Shown: in pieces, positions 16,535-26,004 of the stretch | Numbering within the stretch: the stretch's first letter is position 1 | Layout: every line of letters begins with the position of its first letter | NCBI GenBank assembly: GCA_001898235.1 | Contig: MKTN01000004.1 | Span: forward strand, 1 to 64,000 | DNA length: 64,000 nucleotides | From: Gammaproteobacteria bacterium 39-13 | Lineage (GTDB): Bacteria > Pseudomonadota > Gammaproteobacteria > Berkiellales > Berkiellaceae | Reading direction: 5' to 3' | Position numbers and translations under genes: made by a program | The notes under the pieces: generated by a model | What the model was told of the DNA's origin: nothing | Database searches by the model: none | The model's input: the letters and a program-made list of their open reading frames with translations, nothing else

Positions 16535-19500
16535 ATGAATTTGTCAAAGTTCTTTATTGATCGGCCCATTTTTGCTGCTGTCATTTCAATTATTATTTTT
16601 TTAGCAGGGCTGATTTCAATGTTTCAGCTCCCAATTTCTGAATATCCAGAAGTTGTTCCTCCTTCGGTAGTGGTAAAGGCACAATATCCTGGGGCTAATC
16701 CTAAAGTGATTGCCGAGACAGTTGCTACGCCTCTTGAAGAGCAAATCAATGGTGTTGAGAATATGCTTTATATGTTCTCGCAAGCGGCCAGCGATGGTAC
16801 GCTAACATTGACAGTTTCATTTAAACTGGGTACCGATCCTGATTTAGCTACACAATTAGTACAAAACCGAGTTAACCAAGCCTTGCCTCGATTACCAGAA
16901 GTTACTAGACAACTTGGTGTGACAACAGTGAAGAGCTCTCCTGATTTAACGATGGTTGTGCATCTCAAATCTCCTAATGAACGATATAACATGCTATATC
17001 TGCGTAATTATGCGTTATTGAATGTGAAAGACCAATTAGCAAAAATCCCTGGAATTGGCAATGTACAACTTTTCGGTTCTGGTGATTACGCTATGCGCAT
17101 TTGGCTGAACCCCGATAAAATTGCTGAACGTGGGATGACGGCTAATGAAGTCATTGATGCTATTCGTCGTCAAAATGTACAAGTTGCCGCAGGTGTTATT
17201 GGCGGGCCACCCTATAATGAAGGGGTTGAATTACAATTACCTGTAAATGCTCAAGGACGACTCACCGATGCCGAAGAGTTTGGTGACATCATTATCAAAC
17301 GCAATAACGGTGTTGTAACCTACCTCAAAGATGTTGCTCGCATTGAAATTGACGCTGCGGAATATGGGCTGCGATCTTTACTTGATAATAAACCGGCCGT
17401 TGCAATTCCTGTATTTCAGGCACCTGGTTCTAATGCTATTGATATTTCAAATAATGTACGTAAAACCATGGAGCAGTTGAAGCAATATTTCCCCGAAGGC
17501 GTTGACTATAGCATTGTATATGATCCGACCATTTTCGTGCGTGGCTCTATTGAGGCTGTGGTGCACACCTTGCTTGAAGCTGTTGCGCTTGTGGTATTAG
17601 TTGTTATTCTCTTTTTGCAAACATGGAGAGCATCGATTATTCCTTTGCTAGCAGTTCCTATCTCTATTATTGGTACCTTTGCTGTGATGCATCTCTTTGG
17701 TTTTTCAATTAATGCATTATCTTTATTTGGATTAGTACTAGCAATTGGGATTGTTGTTGATGATGCTATCGTTGTTGTCGAAAATGTAGAACGTAATATT
17801 GAAAATGGATTAACCCCTCGTGAGGCTACCTTAAAAGCAATGACGGAAGTAACGGGGCCGATCATCGCTATTGCTTTAGTTTTGTGTGCGGTCTTTATAC
17901 CGATTGCTTTCATCAGTGGTCTGACTGGACAATTTTATCGGCAATTTGCTTTGACAATTGCTTTTTCAACAGTCATTTCTGCTTTTAATTCGCTTACTTT
18001 ATCACCAGCACTTTCTGCAACATTGCTTAAAGCACATGATGCCCCCAAAGATAAACTGACACGAGGAATGGATTTTTTATTTGGGCGGTTTTTTGCAGCT
18101 TTTAACCGGTTTTTCCGCAAAAATTCACAACGCTACGGACAAGGAGTGACCGGGATCTTAGGCCACAAATCTTTAGCATTAATTGCTTATGCTGGGTTAC
18201 TTGCTTTTACCTACGTAGGATTTAATCATGTACCGCCAGGATTTGTACCGGTACAAGATAAGCAATATTTGGTTAGTTTTGCCCAATTGCCAGACGGTTC
18301 CACTCTAGAGCGTGCGGAGAATGTTATTCGGGAGATGTCAGATATTGCTCTTAAGGAACCAGGCGTTGAAAGTGCGGTCGCTTTTCCAGGATTGTCGATT
18401 AATGGATTTATTAATAGCCCTTCAGCAGGTATTGTATTTGTGACCTTAAAACCCTTTGAGGAGCGCAAATCCAAAGATTTATCTGGTTTTGCTATTTCAC
18501 AAAAGTTACAACAAAAATATGCCGGGATAAAAGATGCCTTTATTGCTATTTTTCCTCCACCTCCCGTACAAGGATTAGGTACTATTGGTGGGTTTAAGTT
18601 GCAAGTTGAAGATAAAACGGATCAAGGCTATGCGGCTCTGGATCAAGTTATGAAAGCTGTCCTCTCTAAAGCGAGAGAAGAACCAACACTTTCACGAGTT
18701 TTCTCTAGCTATAATGTTAGCACGCCACAACTTTATGCAAAATTAGATCGCACTAAAGCAATGCAATTAGGACTTGATGTACAAGATGTCTTTGATACGA
18801 TGCAAATTTATTTAGGATCTCTTTATATTAATGATTTTAATAAATTCGGTCGTACTTATGAGGTTATTGCACAAGCAGATAAGCAATTCCGTTCCAAACC
18901 AGATGATATTTTAAAACTACAAACCAAAAATTTTGAAGGGAAAATGGTGCCGTTGGGATCAATTATGCAGATATCAGAAACTTCAGGTCCTGATAATGCC
19001 ATGCGCTATAACGCTTTTCGTTCAGCAGATATAAATGGAGGGCCTGCTCCAGGATATTCCACAGGTCAAGCGCAATTAGCTATCACTAAGATATTGAACG
19101 ACACTTTGCCCAAAGGGTATGGGTTTGAATGGACTGAGTTGACTTATCAACAAATCCTGTCTGGTAATACCGCTTTACTTGTTTTCCCACTTTGTGTGTT
19201 GTTAGTTTTTCTGGTGTTGGCAGCTCAATATGAAAGTGTCTTCTTGCCACTTGCTATTATTTTGATTGTTCCTATGTGCCTTTTGTCAGCCATTACCGGA
19301 GTATGGCTAACTGGAGGCGATAACAATTTATTCACACAAATAGGATTCTTTGTTTTGATAGGCCTTGCTTGTAAAAATGCTATTCTTATTGTTGAATTCG
19401 CCAGAGAATTAGAAATACAAGGACGCAGTACCATTACTGCTGCTATTGAAGCCGCTGGCCTTCGTTTACGACCGATTTTAATGACTTCCATGGCTTTTAT

Positions 19501-19693
19501 TATGGGGGTTGTGCCATTAGTCTTATCTTCTGGGGCAGGGGCTGAAATGCGCCATGCAATGGGAATAGCTGTTTTCTCAGGTATGTTAGGTGTAACCTTC
19601 TTTGGCCTCTTTTTGACGCCCGTTTTCTACGTACTGACACGTGCATTAGAAAAGCGTATCACTGGAACAGAAAAAGTACACCATCATATTTGA
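16535..19693 (+). CDS. RND multidrug efflux permease (HAE1 family, AcrB/MexF-like)
   Basis: A 1052-residue protein of standard length. The start NLSKFFIDRPIFAAVISIII is the canonical first helix. The proton-relay helix 4 motif GLVLAIGIVVDDAIVVVENVERN with two Asp residues is intact, as are the internal duplication and the large periplasmic porter loops (GANPKVIAETVATPLEEQING, GPPPQ-like region replaced by FPPPPVQGLGTIGGF). These inner-membrane trimers export drugs, dyes or lipids by proton antiport with an adaptor and a TolC-type channel. It starts 15 bp after the adaptor gene, so one operon under the TetR regulator is likely. The adaptor is broken and no outer-membrane channel gene is nearby. 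Confidence 0.96.
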   Translation: MNLSKFFIDRPIFAAVISIIIFLAGLISMFQLPISEYPEVVPPSVVVKAQYPGANPKVIAETVATPLEEQINGVENMLYMFSQAASDGTLTLTVSFKLGTDPDLATQLVQNRVNQALPRLPEVTRQLGVTTVKSSPDLTMVVHLKSPNERYNMLYLRNYALLNVKDQLAKIPGIGNVQLFGSGDYAMRIWLNPDKIAERGMTANEVIDAIRRQNVQVAAGVIGGPPYNEGVELQLPVNAQGRLTDAEEFGDIIIKRNNGVVTYLKDVARIEIDAAEYGLRSLLDNKPAVAIPVFQAPGSNAIDISNNVRKTMEQLKQYFPEGVDYSIVYDPTIFVRGSIEAVVHTLLEAVALVVLVVILFLQTWRASIIPLLAVPISIIGTFAVMHLFGFSINALSLFGLVLAIGIVVDDAIVVVENVERNIENGLTPREATLKAMTEVTGPIIAIALVLCAVFIPIAFISGLTGQFYRQFALTIAFSTVISAFNSLTLSPALSATLLKAHDAPKDKLTRGMDFLFGRFFAAFNRFFRKNSQRYGQGVTGILGHKSLALIAYAGLLAFTYVGFNHVPPGFVPVQDKQYLVSFAQLPDGSTLERAENVIREMSDIALKEPGVESAVAFPGLSINGFINSPSAGIVFVTLKPFEERKSKDLSGFAISQKLQQKYAGIKDAFIAIFPPPPVQGLGTIGGFKLQVEDKTDQGYAALDQVMKAVLSKAREEPTLSRVFSSYNVSTPQLYAKLDRTKAMQLGLDVQDVFDTMQIYLGSLYINDFNKFGRTYEVIAQADKQFRSKPDDILKLQTKNFEGKMVPLGSIMQISETSGPDNAMRYNAFRSADINGGPAPGYSTGQAQLAITKILNDTLPKGYGFEWTELTYQQILSGNTALLVFPLCVLLVFLVLAAQYESVFLPLAIILIVPMCLLSAITGVWLTGGDNNLFTQIGFFVLIGLACKNAILIVEFARELEIQGRSTITAAIEAAGLRLRPILMTSMAFIMGVVPLVLSSGAGAEMRHAMGIAVFSGMLGVTFFGLFLTPVFYVLTRALEKRITGTEKVHHHI

Positions 19694-19696
19694 TGG

Positions 19697-21130
19697 TTAC
19701 TTTCTAATTTTTTGATAAGCAGCTAAAGCACGCTCGCGCGCTATCGCGTGTTCAACCAAAGGAGAAGGGTAGGTTTTTCCCAACACGATATTGGCCTGTT
19801 TTAAGGCTGCATCAGAAGCTGTCCACGGGGCATGAATGTCTTTAGGAGTCAGGCCTTGCAATTCTGGCACCCATTTTTTCACGTAGGTTCCATCTGGATC
19901 AAATTTTTGCCCCTGGATCACGGGATTAAAGATTCGAAAATAGGGGGCTGCATCTGCGCCACTGCCTGCCACCCATTGCCAAGAGGCGGCATTATTAGCT
20001 AAATCAGCATCCACTAATGTATCCCAAAACCATCTTTCGCCCTCTTGCCAAGGCTGCATGAGATGTTTGATAAGAAAGGAGGCAACAATCATGCGAACGC
20101 GGTTATGCATCCAGCCCGTGTGCCACAATTCACGCATGCCAGCATCGACGATAGGATACCCAGTTAATCCTTTTTGCCAAGCTTTTACATGTGCAGTATT
20201 CTTTTTCCATGGGAATTTGTTAAATGCTGTCTTAAACGCGGTGTTTGGTAGTTCTGGAAAATGATAAAGCTGGTGGGTTGAAAATTCACGCCAAGCAAGT
20301 TCTGATAAAAAGTGAGTGATATCGCTATCGTGCGAGGCCGTTTTAGATTGAATGCTTTTGGCGGCATGCCATATTTGAACTGGACTAATCTCACCAAAAT
20401 GCAAATGAGGTGAAAGCTTCGATGTATGTGCTTGTGCTGGATAATCTCTTGCAGTTTTATAATCAGAGATATTATATTTTAAAAAATGTTTTAATTTATC
20501 TTGAGCTGTTTTTTCTCCAGGTTGCCATTGGTTTGCCAATGAAGCATACCAAGGCAGGGAAGGAAGCAAATATAACTTTTCAAGGGGGAGGCTATCTACC
20601 TTAGGACCTGGCAAAATGCTTTTAGGTAAGGGGTAAATGTCTCGAATAATTTGATTTTGCAGCGCTCGCCAAAACGGGGTAAATACTTTGAACGGCTGTT
20701 TTGACTGGTTTAATACTTCCCAGGGCTCCTTAAGCAAAGCACCATTAAAGCTATGAACTTTAATATTTTGTTCTTTCAGTAATAATTTAATTTGATGATC
20801 CCGTTTTATATAATAAGGCTCATAGCAACGATTCCAATAAAGTGCCCCTGCATTGGTTTCTTTTATGAGCGTCTGAAGGATAGCAAGAGGCTCACCTTTT
20901 TTTAAAACTAAACGAGCACCAAAACGTGCAAAAATGGCATTATCAAATGCGGTAAGTCCTTCATGTAGCCACCAACGGCTAGCTTCACCCAATTGCCAAT
21001 CATATGATGAGTCATCAAATATATATAGAAAAATAACAGGTTGTCCTTCCTTCGCAGCATGAAATAGAGCTGGATTGTCATTGAGACGAAAATCTTGTCT
21101 TAACCAATAAATAACAGGAGTGCTAGGCAT
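19697..21130 (-). CDS. phrB: Deoxyribodipyrimidine photolyase
   Basis: A 477-residue class I CPD photolyase of normal length. The N-terminal antenna-binding domain starts YWLRQDFRLNDNPAL. The FAD domain shows TSKLSPHLHFGEISP, LAWREFSTHQLYHFPE, YPIVDAGMRELWHTGWMHNRVRM and the DADLANNAASWQWVAGSGADAAPYFRIFNP signature in pieces. It repairs cyclobutane pyrimidine dimers using blue light. The ATG overlaps the stop codon of the upstream recombinase gene (TAATG), indicating translational coupling. It ends 3 bp from the convergent RND gene. A photolyase fits a bacterium with an environmental or aquatic phase. Confidence 0.96.
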   Translation of the reverse strand: MPSTPVIYWLRQDFRLNDNPALFHAAKEGQPVIFLYIFDDSSYDWQLGEASRWWLHEGLTAFDNAIFARFGARLVLKKGEPLAILQTLIKETNAGALYWNRCYEPYYIKRDHQIKLLLKEQNIKVHSFNGALLKEPWEVLNQSKQPFKVFTPFWRALQNQIIRDIYPLPKSILPGPKVDSLPLEKLYLLPSLPWYASLANQWQPGEKTAQDKLKHFLKYNISDYKTARDYPAQAHTSKLSPHLHFGEISPVQIWHAAKSIQSKTASHDSDITHFLSELAWREFSTHQLYHFPELPNTAFKTAFNKFPWKKNTAHVKAWQKGLTGYPIVDAGMRELWHTGWMHNRVRMIVASFLIKHLMQPWQEGERWFWDTLVDADLANNAASWQWVAGSGADAAPYFRIFNPVIQGQKFDPDGTYVKKWVPELQGLTPKDIHAPWTASDAALKQANIVLGKTYPSPLVEHAIARERALAAYQKIRK

Positions 21131-22341
21131 TATATCTCTTCTCTTAAAGTAAGCCCTTGAGCTGAATCATGTAGATCATTCGTGGCGATATGGACATATA
21201 TCATTGTTGTAGAAATATCTGAATGTCCCATTAATGCTTTCACTTTTTCAATGGGGCAACCAGACTTAACGAGATAGGTACCATAGGAATGGCGTAGCCA
21301 ATGCGCAGAAGCTTTACGCAATTTTGATGCCCTGTGCAACAATTTATAACTTTCTTCCGGCTGAATGGCTGCAAGCTGTTCGTATTTTTTAGCGCCAAGC
21401 TCAAATGACCATTTTAAAATTTGATCAATGCGTCGTCGTTGAATGGGCGTTATTTTATCTTGCGCTGGAATTAACGGGGTTGCTTCTTCAAACGCAGGCA
21501 GGGCCGATGGAAACTCTAATGCTCTTCTAAACTCCATCAAGGTATCTAAATATTCATCAACGACGACAATTTTTCGTGGTTTTTCTCCTTTACCAACAAT
21601 TTTTAGATACCATTCTCCCTCCAGTAGAGTGAAATCGCCCATGGTATGATTGGTTAATTCGCCTAAGCGCAAGCCTGTGTAGAACAAGGTTAAAATAATG
21701 TACTTAGCGCGAATAAGTTGAAAGGGATCATAGGCTGGATTTTGCTTTTCATCCTGCAAACTTTCTAGCACCATATTAATTTCAGGTTTTTCTAACCATC
21801 TTTCCATACCATTAGAGGTAACACGTTTTTTTCTTCTTTTATTTACAGAAAGTGGATTACCTTTCAAATATTGAGTTTGCACTAAATAATTAAAAAAGCT
21901 ATCTAATACGCTCATCGTTTTTTTAATCGAAACAGCAGATAATCCATCTGCAAAAGGACGCCAATCTGGGTTAAATGATCCATCTTTTTGACATTTGGCC
22001 CGCTTATTACCACACCAGAGTGCTTTGGGCGTTGGATTTTCCAAGAATGCTTTGTAGTCTAAAATATCATCATAACTTAAATCTGAGATAGTGACTTCTT
22101 GCACGTGAGTGCACCATAACACTAATCGCTCCAATTCTTTTAGATAGGTTTGGTAGGTCAGTTTCGATGATTGATAACCAATTAAAAAAGACTTCAGGGC
22201 CTCTGCGTCATTGGTGGCCTTTAGCATGTTGGGACCATTATTCAAATTATACCCAGGAGTATTTGAAAGCGTGTGAGTTAACGATCTGAAGTCGGTGGAA
22301 TCATTTGCTTCGAAGATTGGTTTGATAAATCCTTTAGTCAT
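21130..22341 (-). CDS. Tyrosine recombinase (phage-integrase family)
   Basis: About 403 residues from the ATG at 22341; an in-frame TTG at 22398 would add 19 residues and neither start has a strong RBS. The N-terminal SAM-like core-binding domain (~residues 50-190) precedes a catalytic domain with Arg in FYTGLRLGELTNH, Lys in VGKGEKPRKI, HWLRHSYGTYLV (His and Arg), GHSDISTTMIYVHIA (His and nucleophile Tyr). All residues for DNA strand exchange are present. Longer than XerC/XerD (about 300). No excisionase, tRNA attachment site or other mobile-element gene was seen nearby; it is translationally coupled to phrB instead. A housekeeping or relic role cannot be separated from the sequence. Confidence 0.92.
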   Translation of the reverse strand: MTKGFIKPIFEANDSTDFRSLTHTLSNTPGYNLNNGPNMLKATNDAEALKSFLIGYQSSKLTYQTYLKELERLVLWCTHVQEVTISDLSYDDILDYKAFLENPTPKALWCGNKRAKCQKDGSFNPDWRPFADGLSAVSIKKTMSVLDSFFNYLVQTQYLKGNPLSVNKRRKKRVTSNGMERWLEKPEINMVLESLQDEKQNPAYDPFQLIRAKYIILTLFYTGLRLGELTNHTMGDFTLLEGEWYLKIVGKGEKPRKIVVVDEYLDTLMEFRRALEFPSALPAFEEATPLIPAQDKITPIQRRRIDQILKWSFELGAKKYEQLAAIQPEESYKLLHRASKLRKASAHWLRHSYGTYLVKSGCPIEKVKALMGHSDISTTMIYVHIATNDLHDSAQGLTLREEI

Positions 22342-22533
22342 TTTTATACCATTATCATGAATCAATAAAAGCCATGATCTTAGATCGGAACATGACAATT
22401 TTTTTCACTTAAAGAGGTGGCCAGCTTCATAATGAAATATCATATTAGCTTGTATTATCCAGTTTCTTAACCTAGTAGTAAAGTTGAAAAGTATTTACAA
22501 TAGGGGATCTCTAACACAAGGAGAGCATATTAT

Positions 22534-22998
22534 ATGTATTTGTACCTTATGCGCCATGGTGAGGCATATTCAAAAGTAGAAGATCCGGCGCGTGATTTGA
22601 ATGAACGGGGCAAAGCAGAAGTAGCTAAAATGGCTATGCATTTAAAAAGCATTCATATCTCTTGTCACAAAATTTTTCATAGTGAAATACTGCGTGCTAG
22701 ACATACAGCACAAATAGTCGCTGAAAAATTGGACTGCCTACAAAAACTGACAGTACTTCCTTCGCTCAATGTCGATGATGATGTTTATAGCTTGATTGTG
22801 GATGTAGAAGAAATAAAGGAAAATTCATTGCTAGTAGGGCATTTGCCGAATATGGAACTATTAAGTAATTACTTATTGACTGGTAATATAAACAAATCAA
22901 CCGTTGGATTTACGACAGCGACGGTCATCTGCTTAGAAAAAAAGGAAGATAGATGGATATTAAAGTGGGGGATTGATCCAGTCTCCATTAAGAACTAG
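22534..22998 (+). CDS. sixA: Phosphohistidine phosphatase SixA-like
   Basis: A 154-residue histidine-phosphatase-superfamily protein. MYLYLMRHGEAYSK contains the catalytic RHG, and DLNERGKAEVAKMA, FHSEILRARHTAQIVA and NSLLVGHLPNMELL (second catalytic His) match SixA. SixA removes phosphate from histidine residues of phosphorelay or PTS proteins in the cytoplasm. It has a good RBS (AAGGAGAG). It stands alone. Confidence 0.92.
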   Translation: MYLYLMRHGEAYSKVEDPARDLNERGKAEVAKMAMHLKSIHISCHKIFHSEILRARHTAQIVAEKLDCLQKLTVLPSLNVDDDVYSLIVDVEEIKENSLLVGHLPNMELLSNYLLTGNINKSTVGFTTATVICLEKKEDRWILKWGIDPVSIKN

Positions 22999-23124
22999 TA
23001 GAAATTTCTAATCACTAAAACTTCGTCGAAGCATTTTCTAGAGCCCCCTGAAATTTAAAGGCAAGAATATACTATTCTTAAATGATATGTCTTAAAAAAA
23101 TGTCATTAGAGCTTGGGGATAATC

Positions 23125-25695
23125 ATGTTTTTTACAACAGTATTGAGTGCTTTGCTCCTTGCATGTTTTGTATTGTGGTGTAAGAAATATTTTGTTAAAG
23201 AAACGGTCCCCCAACAAGACCACAAAGCTAAATATCATGAAATTATTATGATATTGGTGGTTTGTTTTGCATTCGTTGCTGCAAAATATCTGATTGACAC
23301 CGGATTTGCTAAATCTATAAAAAACAAAGCATTTTTAGATGCTGAAGAACAATTACAAATTGGGAAGGCATTTTATTTAGGTCAAGGTTTACCTAAAGAT
23401 AATATGCAGGCTTTAAATTGGTTATTACTCTCAGCACAGCAAGGTAATAAAGATGCCAAAGAGTTAATTCACCTATTTGGTTATGATGTTGAGAATCAAG
23501 CTGCGCAATCAGATCAGGCCGATCAAGATCAAACAGGCACATCCTCATTTGCAGTTGATATCATTCCCGCTGCAAAAATAAAAACAAAACTAAGCGATAT
23601 TGCCGGTATGCATGAAGCTAAGGCTGATGTGAAGCAGTTTTTAGAATTTATTAAAGATCCGGGAAAATTTAAAAAGTTAGGCGCAAAACCCCCTAAAGGC
23701 ATCATTCTTTCTGGCCCCCCCGGTACAGGTAAAACTCTATTAGCAAGAGCTATTGCGGGGGAAGCCAATGCTACGTTTATATCTGTCTCAGGTTCCGCCT
23801 TTGAAGAAGCATATGTAGGGAAGGGGGCTGCACGTGTGCGAGAACTGTTTAATATTGCCAGACGTCATAAGCCTGCCATTATTTTTATCGATGAAATTGA
23901 TGCTTTGGCGCCATCTCGTGGTAAAGATGAGTTATCAATGAGCCATATTCAAACTGTTAATCAGTTACTTTCTGAGATGGAAAACATTGATAAAGAAAAA
24001 AATGCAGACATTTTTATTTTGGCTGCTACGAACCGAATTGAATCCTTAGATGAAGCATTGCTGAGGCCAGGACGTTTTGATTGGCAGTTACACATTAGAT
24101 TACCAACAGACGAGGATCGCAAGGAAATCTTACAGAAATTACTTAAAAAAATCCAAGTTGGATCTGATATTAAGATTGAACAATTAGTAGAATCTAGTGC
24201 TGGTTATTCAGGCGCCGATTTAGCGAATTTAGTGAATGAAGCAGCAATCTTTGCAGGAAGAAACAATAAGAAAGCTGTAGATATGGAGTCTTTCCAATTA
24301 GCCTTTAAAAAAGTGGCTAGCTATGAGAAGGACTTAAGTCCTACTTTCTCAATTAAAATGCTTAGCCCCAGTGAGATCAAATCTCGTTTTGCTGATATTG
24401 CAGGTATGAATGAGGTTAAACGTGAAGTAACAGAAGTTGTAGAATTTCTAAAAGACCCAAAGAAATTTACTCGATTAGGTGCTAAGCCACCAAGTGGGAT
24501 CCTGATTTATGGCCCTCCTGGTACAGGAAAAACCATGATGGCAAGAACCATTGCGGGTGAAGCTAATGCCACTTTTCTGGCTATTTCAGGTTCTGCATTT
24601 GATGAACAATATGTTGGGGTGGGAGCTGCCAGAGTAAGGGAATTGTTTAAATTAGCAAGGAAATATAAACCGTGCATTGTGTTCATTGATGAAATAGATG
24701 CACTTGCGCCCAAACGTGGGGCTTCGAGTGATATGTCGGGGCGCGATCAAACTATTAACCAATTCTTAAATGAGATGGATAACATTCAAAAAAATGTTAA
24801 TGAGGGAATCATCTTTATTGGGGCAACCAATCGATTAGATATTATTGATCCTGCTGTATTACGACCTGGGCGATTTGATCGTAAAGTATATTTTAGACTA
24901 CCTGACTTGCAGGAAAGAGAAGCGATATTGAAAGTGCATTTAAAGGATATCCATTACGCAAAAGATGTCGATCTGACGCTTCTTGCGCAAATAACCTCTG
25001 GATTTTCAGGAGCTGATTTAGAAAATTTAGTAAATGAAGCGGCAATTGAAGCTACAAGGGAAAATAAAGAAACTGTCGATATGGCTTCATTTGAGAAAGC
25101 TAATGACAAGATTTCGTTAGGTGTTAATCAAGGAAGCGGCAGCTATACAGAAAAAGAAAGAAAATTAACCGCATACCACGAGGCCGGGCATGCCTTGGTT
25201 GGATTACTTTATCCTGATCAACCACGAGCCTTTCATAAAATGACCATTGGTATGCGAGATATGAGCCTTGGGGTGACACATTTTAGGTTTGAAAGTGATG
25301 TTCATTCTTTAAATAAAAAACAATTAGAAGCGATAATAGCAACATCATTGGGTGGTTATATTGCAGAAGAGCTTATTTTTGGCAAAGACAATGTTACCAC
25401 GGGAGCTGCGAGCGACTTAGTTACTGCTAATAATATTGCAAAAGACATGGTAACAAAATATGCCATGGGCAATGATCAATCCTTTATCATTGATGAGGTG
25501 TTTCCACAAAGTCCAGAAGTGGTGTCTAAAAAAGCTGAAGAAATCATAAAGCGAAACTATGATAACGCTAAAGCACTTCTTGAGAAGAATATGGATAAGC
25601 TACATCTATTGGCAAAAACACTGCTAGAAAAAGAAACCTTAGATTATAATGAAATTGTAAAACTATTGAATTTACCCACTAAACGCGAAGATTAA
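23125..25695 (+). CDS. FtsH-like protease with two AAA+ modules and a Sel1 repeat
   Basis: An 856-residue protein, about 200 longer than FtsH. Order: helix 1 (~residues 2-19), about 20 polar residues, helix 2 (~41-58), one Sel1-like repeat (LQIGKAFYLGQGLPKDNMQA), acidic/Gln linker, AAA module 1 (Walker A SGPPGTGKT at ~197; IIFIDEID; LRPGRFD), AAA module 2 (Walker A YGPPGTGKT at ~463; IVFIDEID; LRPGRFD) and an M41 peptidase domain (HEAGH at residue 685; later TTGAASDL Asp ligand). Both AAA modules keep pore motifs of the type YVGxGAARVREL. Canonical FtsH has a ~70-residue periplasmic domain and one AAA. ATG 23125 is preceded by GGGGA; the earlier TTG at 23113 lacks an RBS. Membrane-protein quality control is the likely role; the second ATPase ring is unexplained. 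Confidence 0.93.
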   Translation: MFFTTVLSALLLACFVLWCKKYFVKETVPQQDHKAKYHEIIMILVVCFAFVAAKYLIDTGFAKSIKNKAFLDAEEQLQIGKAFYLGQGLPKDNMQALNWLLLSAQQGNKDAKELIHLFGYDVENQAAQSDQADQDQTGTSSFAVDIIPAAKIKTKLSDIAGMHEAKADVKQFLEFIKDPGKFKKLGAKPPKGIILSGPPGTGKTLLARAIAGEANATFISVSGSAFEEAYVGKGAARVRELFNIARRHKPAIIFIDEIDALAPSRGKDELSMSHIQTVNQLLSEMENIDKEKNADIFILAATNRIESLDEALLRPGRFDWQLHIRLPTDEDRKEILQKLLKKIQVGSDIKIEQLVESSAGYSGADLANLVNEAAIFAGRNNKKAVDMESFQLAFKKVASYEKDLSPTFSIKMLSPSEIKSRFADIAGMNEVKREVTEVVEFLKDPKKFTRLGAKPPSGILIYGPPGTGKTMMARTIAGEANATFLAISGSAFDEQYVGVGAARVRELFKLARKYKPCIVFIDEIDALAPKRGASSDMSGRDQTINQFLNEMDNIQKNVNEGIIFIGATNRLDIIDPAVLRPGRFDRKVYFRLPDLQEREAILKVHLKDIHYAKDVDLTLLAQITSGFSGADLENLVNEAAIEATRENKETVDMASFEKANDKISLGVNQGSGSYTEKERKLTAYHEAGHALVGLLYPDQPRAFHKMTIGMRDMSLGVTHFRFESDVHSLNKKQLEAIIATSLGGYIAEELIFGKDNVTTGAASDLVTANNIAKDMVTKYAMGNDQSFIIDEVFPQSPEVVSKKAEEIIKRNYDNAKALLEKNMDKLHLLAKTLLEKETLDYNEIVKLLNLPTKRED

Positions 25696-26004
25696 AGATA
25701 CGTTAAGAAAAAGGATTGCTTCGCAACATTCGCAATGATAGGCTTTTGTACTTTAAAACTGTCATTGCGCAATCCCTATCCGGATAGGCTTACTAGCCTT
25801 CACAGGTATAGTCGCACTCTGTTGAAAATTTCTTAAAACACTGCTACCATTTTGAAAGTTTCTTAAATTTATTTTGGGATTATTTGTGATTTTAGCCGTT
25901 TAGCTACTTTAACCTTCCTTTGAGTGCCTCTCTTAAAAAAGAGAGTGCATGCTCACATCTATCGAATCTTCTAGCTTATCAACTTTGCTATAAACGGTAA
26001 CATC
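25696..26004. other. 309-bp intergenic region with repeats
   Basis: It contains the inverted-repeat element at 25711-25776, a direct repeat of the form GAAAxTTTCTTAAA (around 25824 and 25854), and a hairpin CTCTCTTAAAAAAGAGAG near 25928-25945. No convincing gene is seen. Confidence 0.6.
25711..25776. repeat. GGATTGC...GCAATCC dispersed-type repeat
   Basis: AAGGATTGCTTCGCAACATT then CGCAATGA (25733-25740) and GTCATTGCGCAATCC (25761-25775) form an imperfect inverted repeat. The motifs GGATTGCTTCGC and GTCATTGCG also occur at 47998-48059, so this belongs to a dispersed intergenic family related to the widely seen GTCATTGCGAGC-type repeats. Confidence 0.65.

Noticed and set aside
17506-17913. 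Minus-strand frame inside the RND permease gene
   Set aside because: Typical antisense shadow of a long gene; no RBS and no family match.
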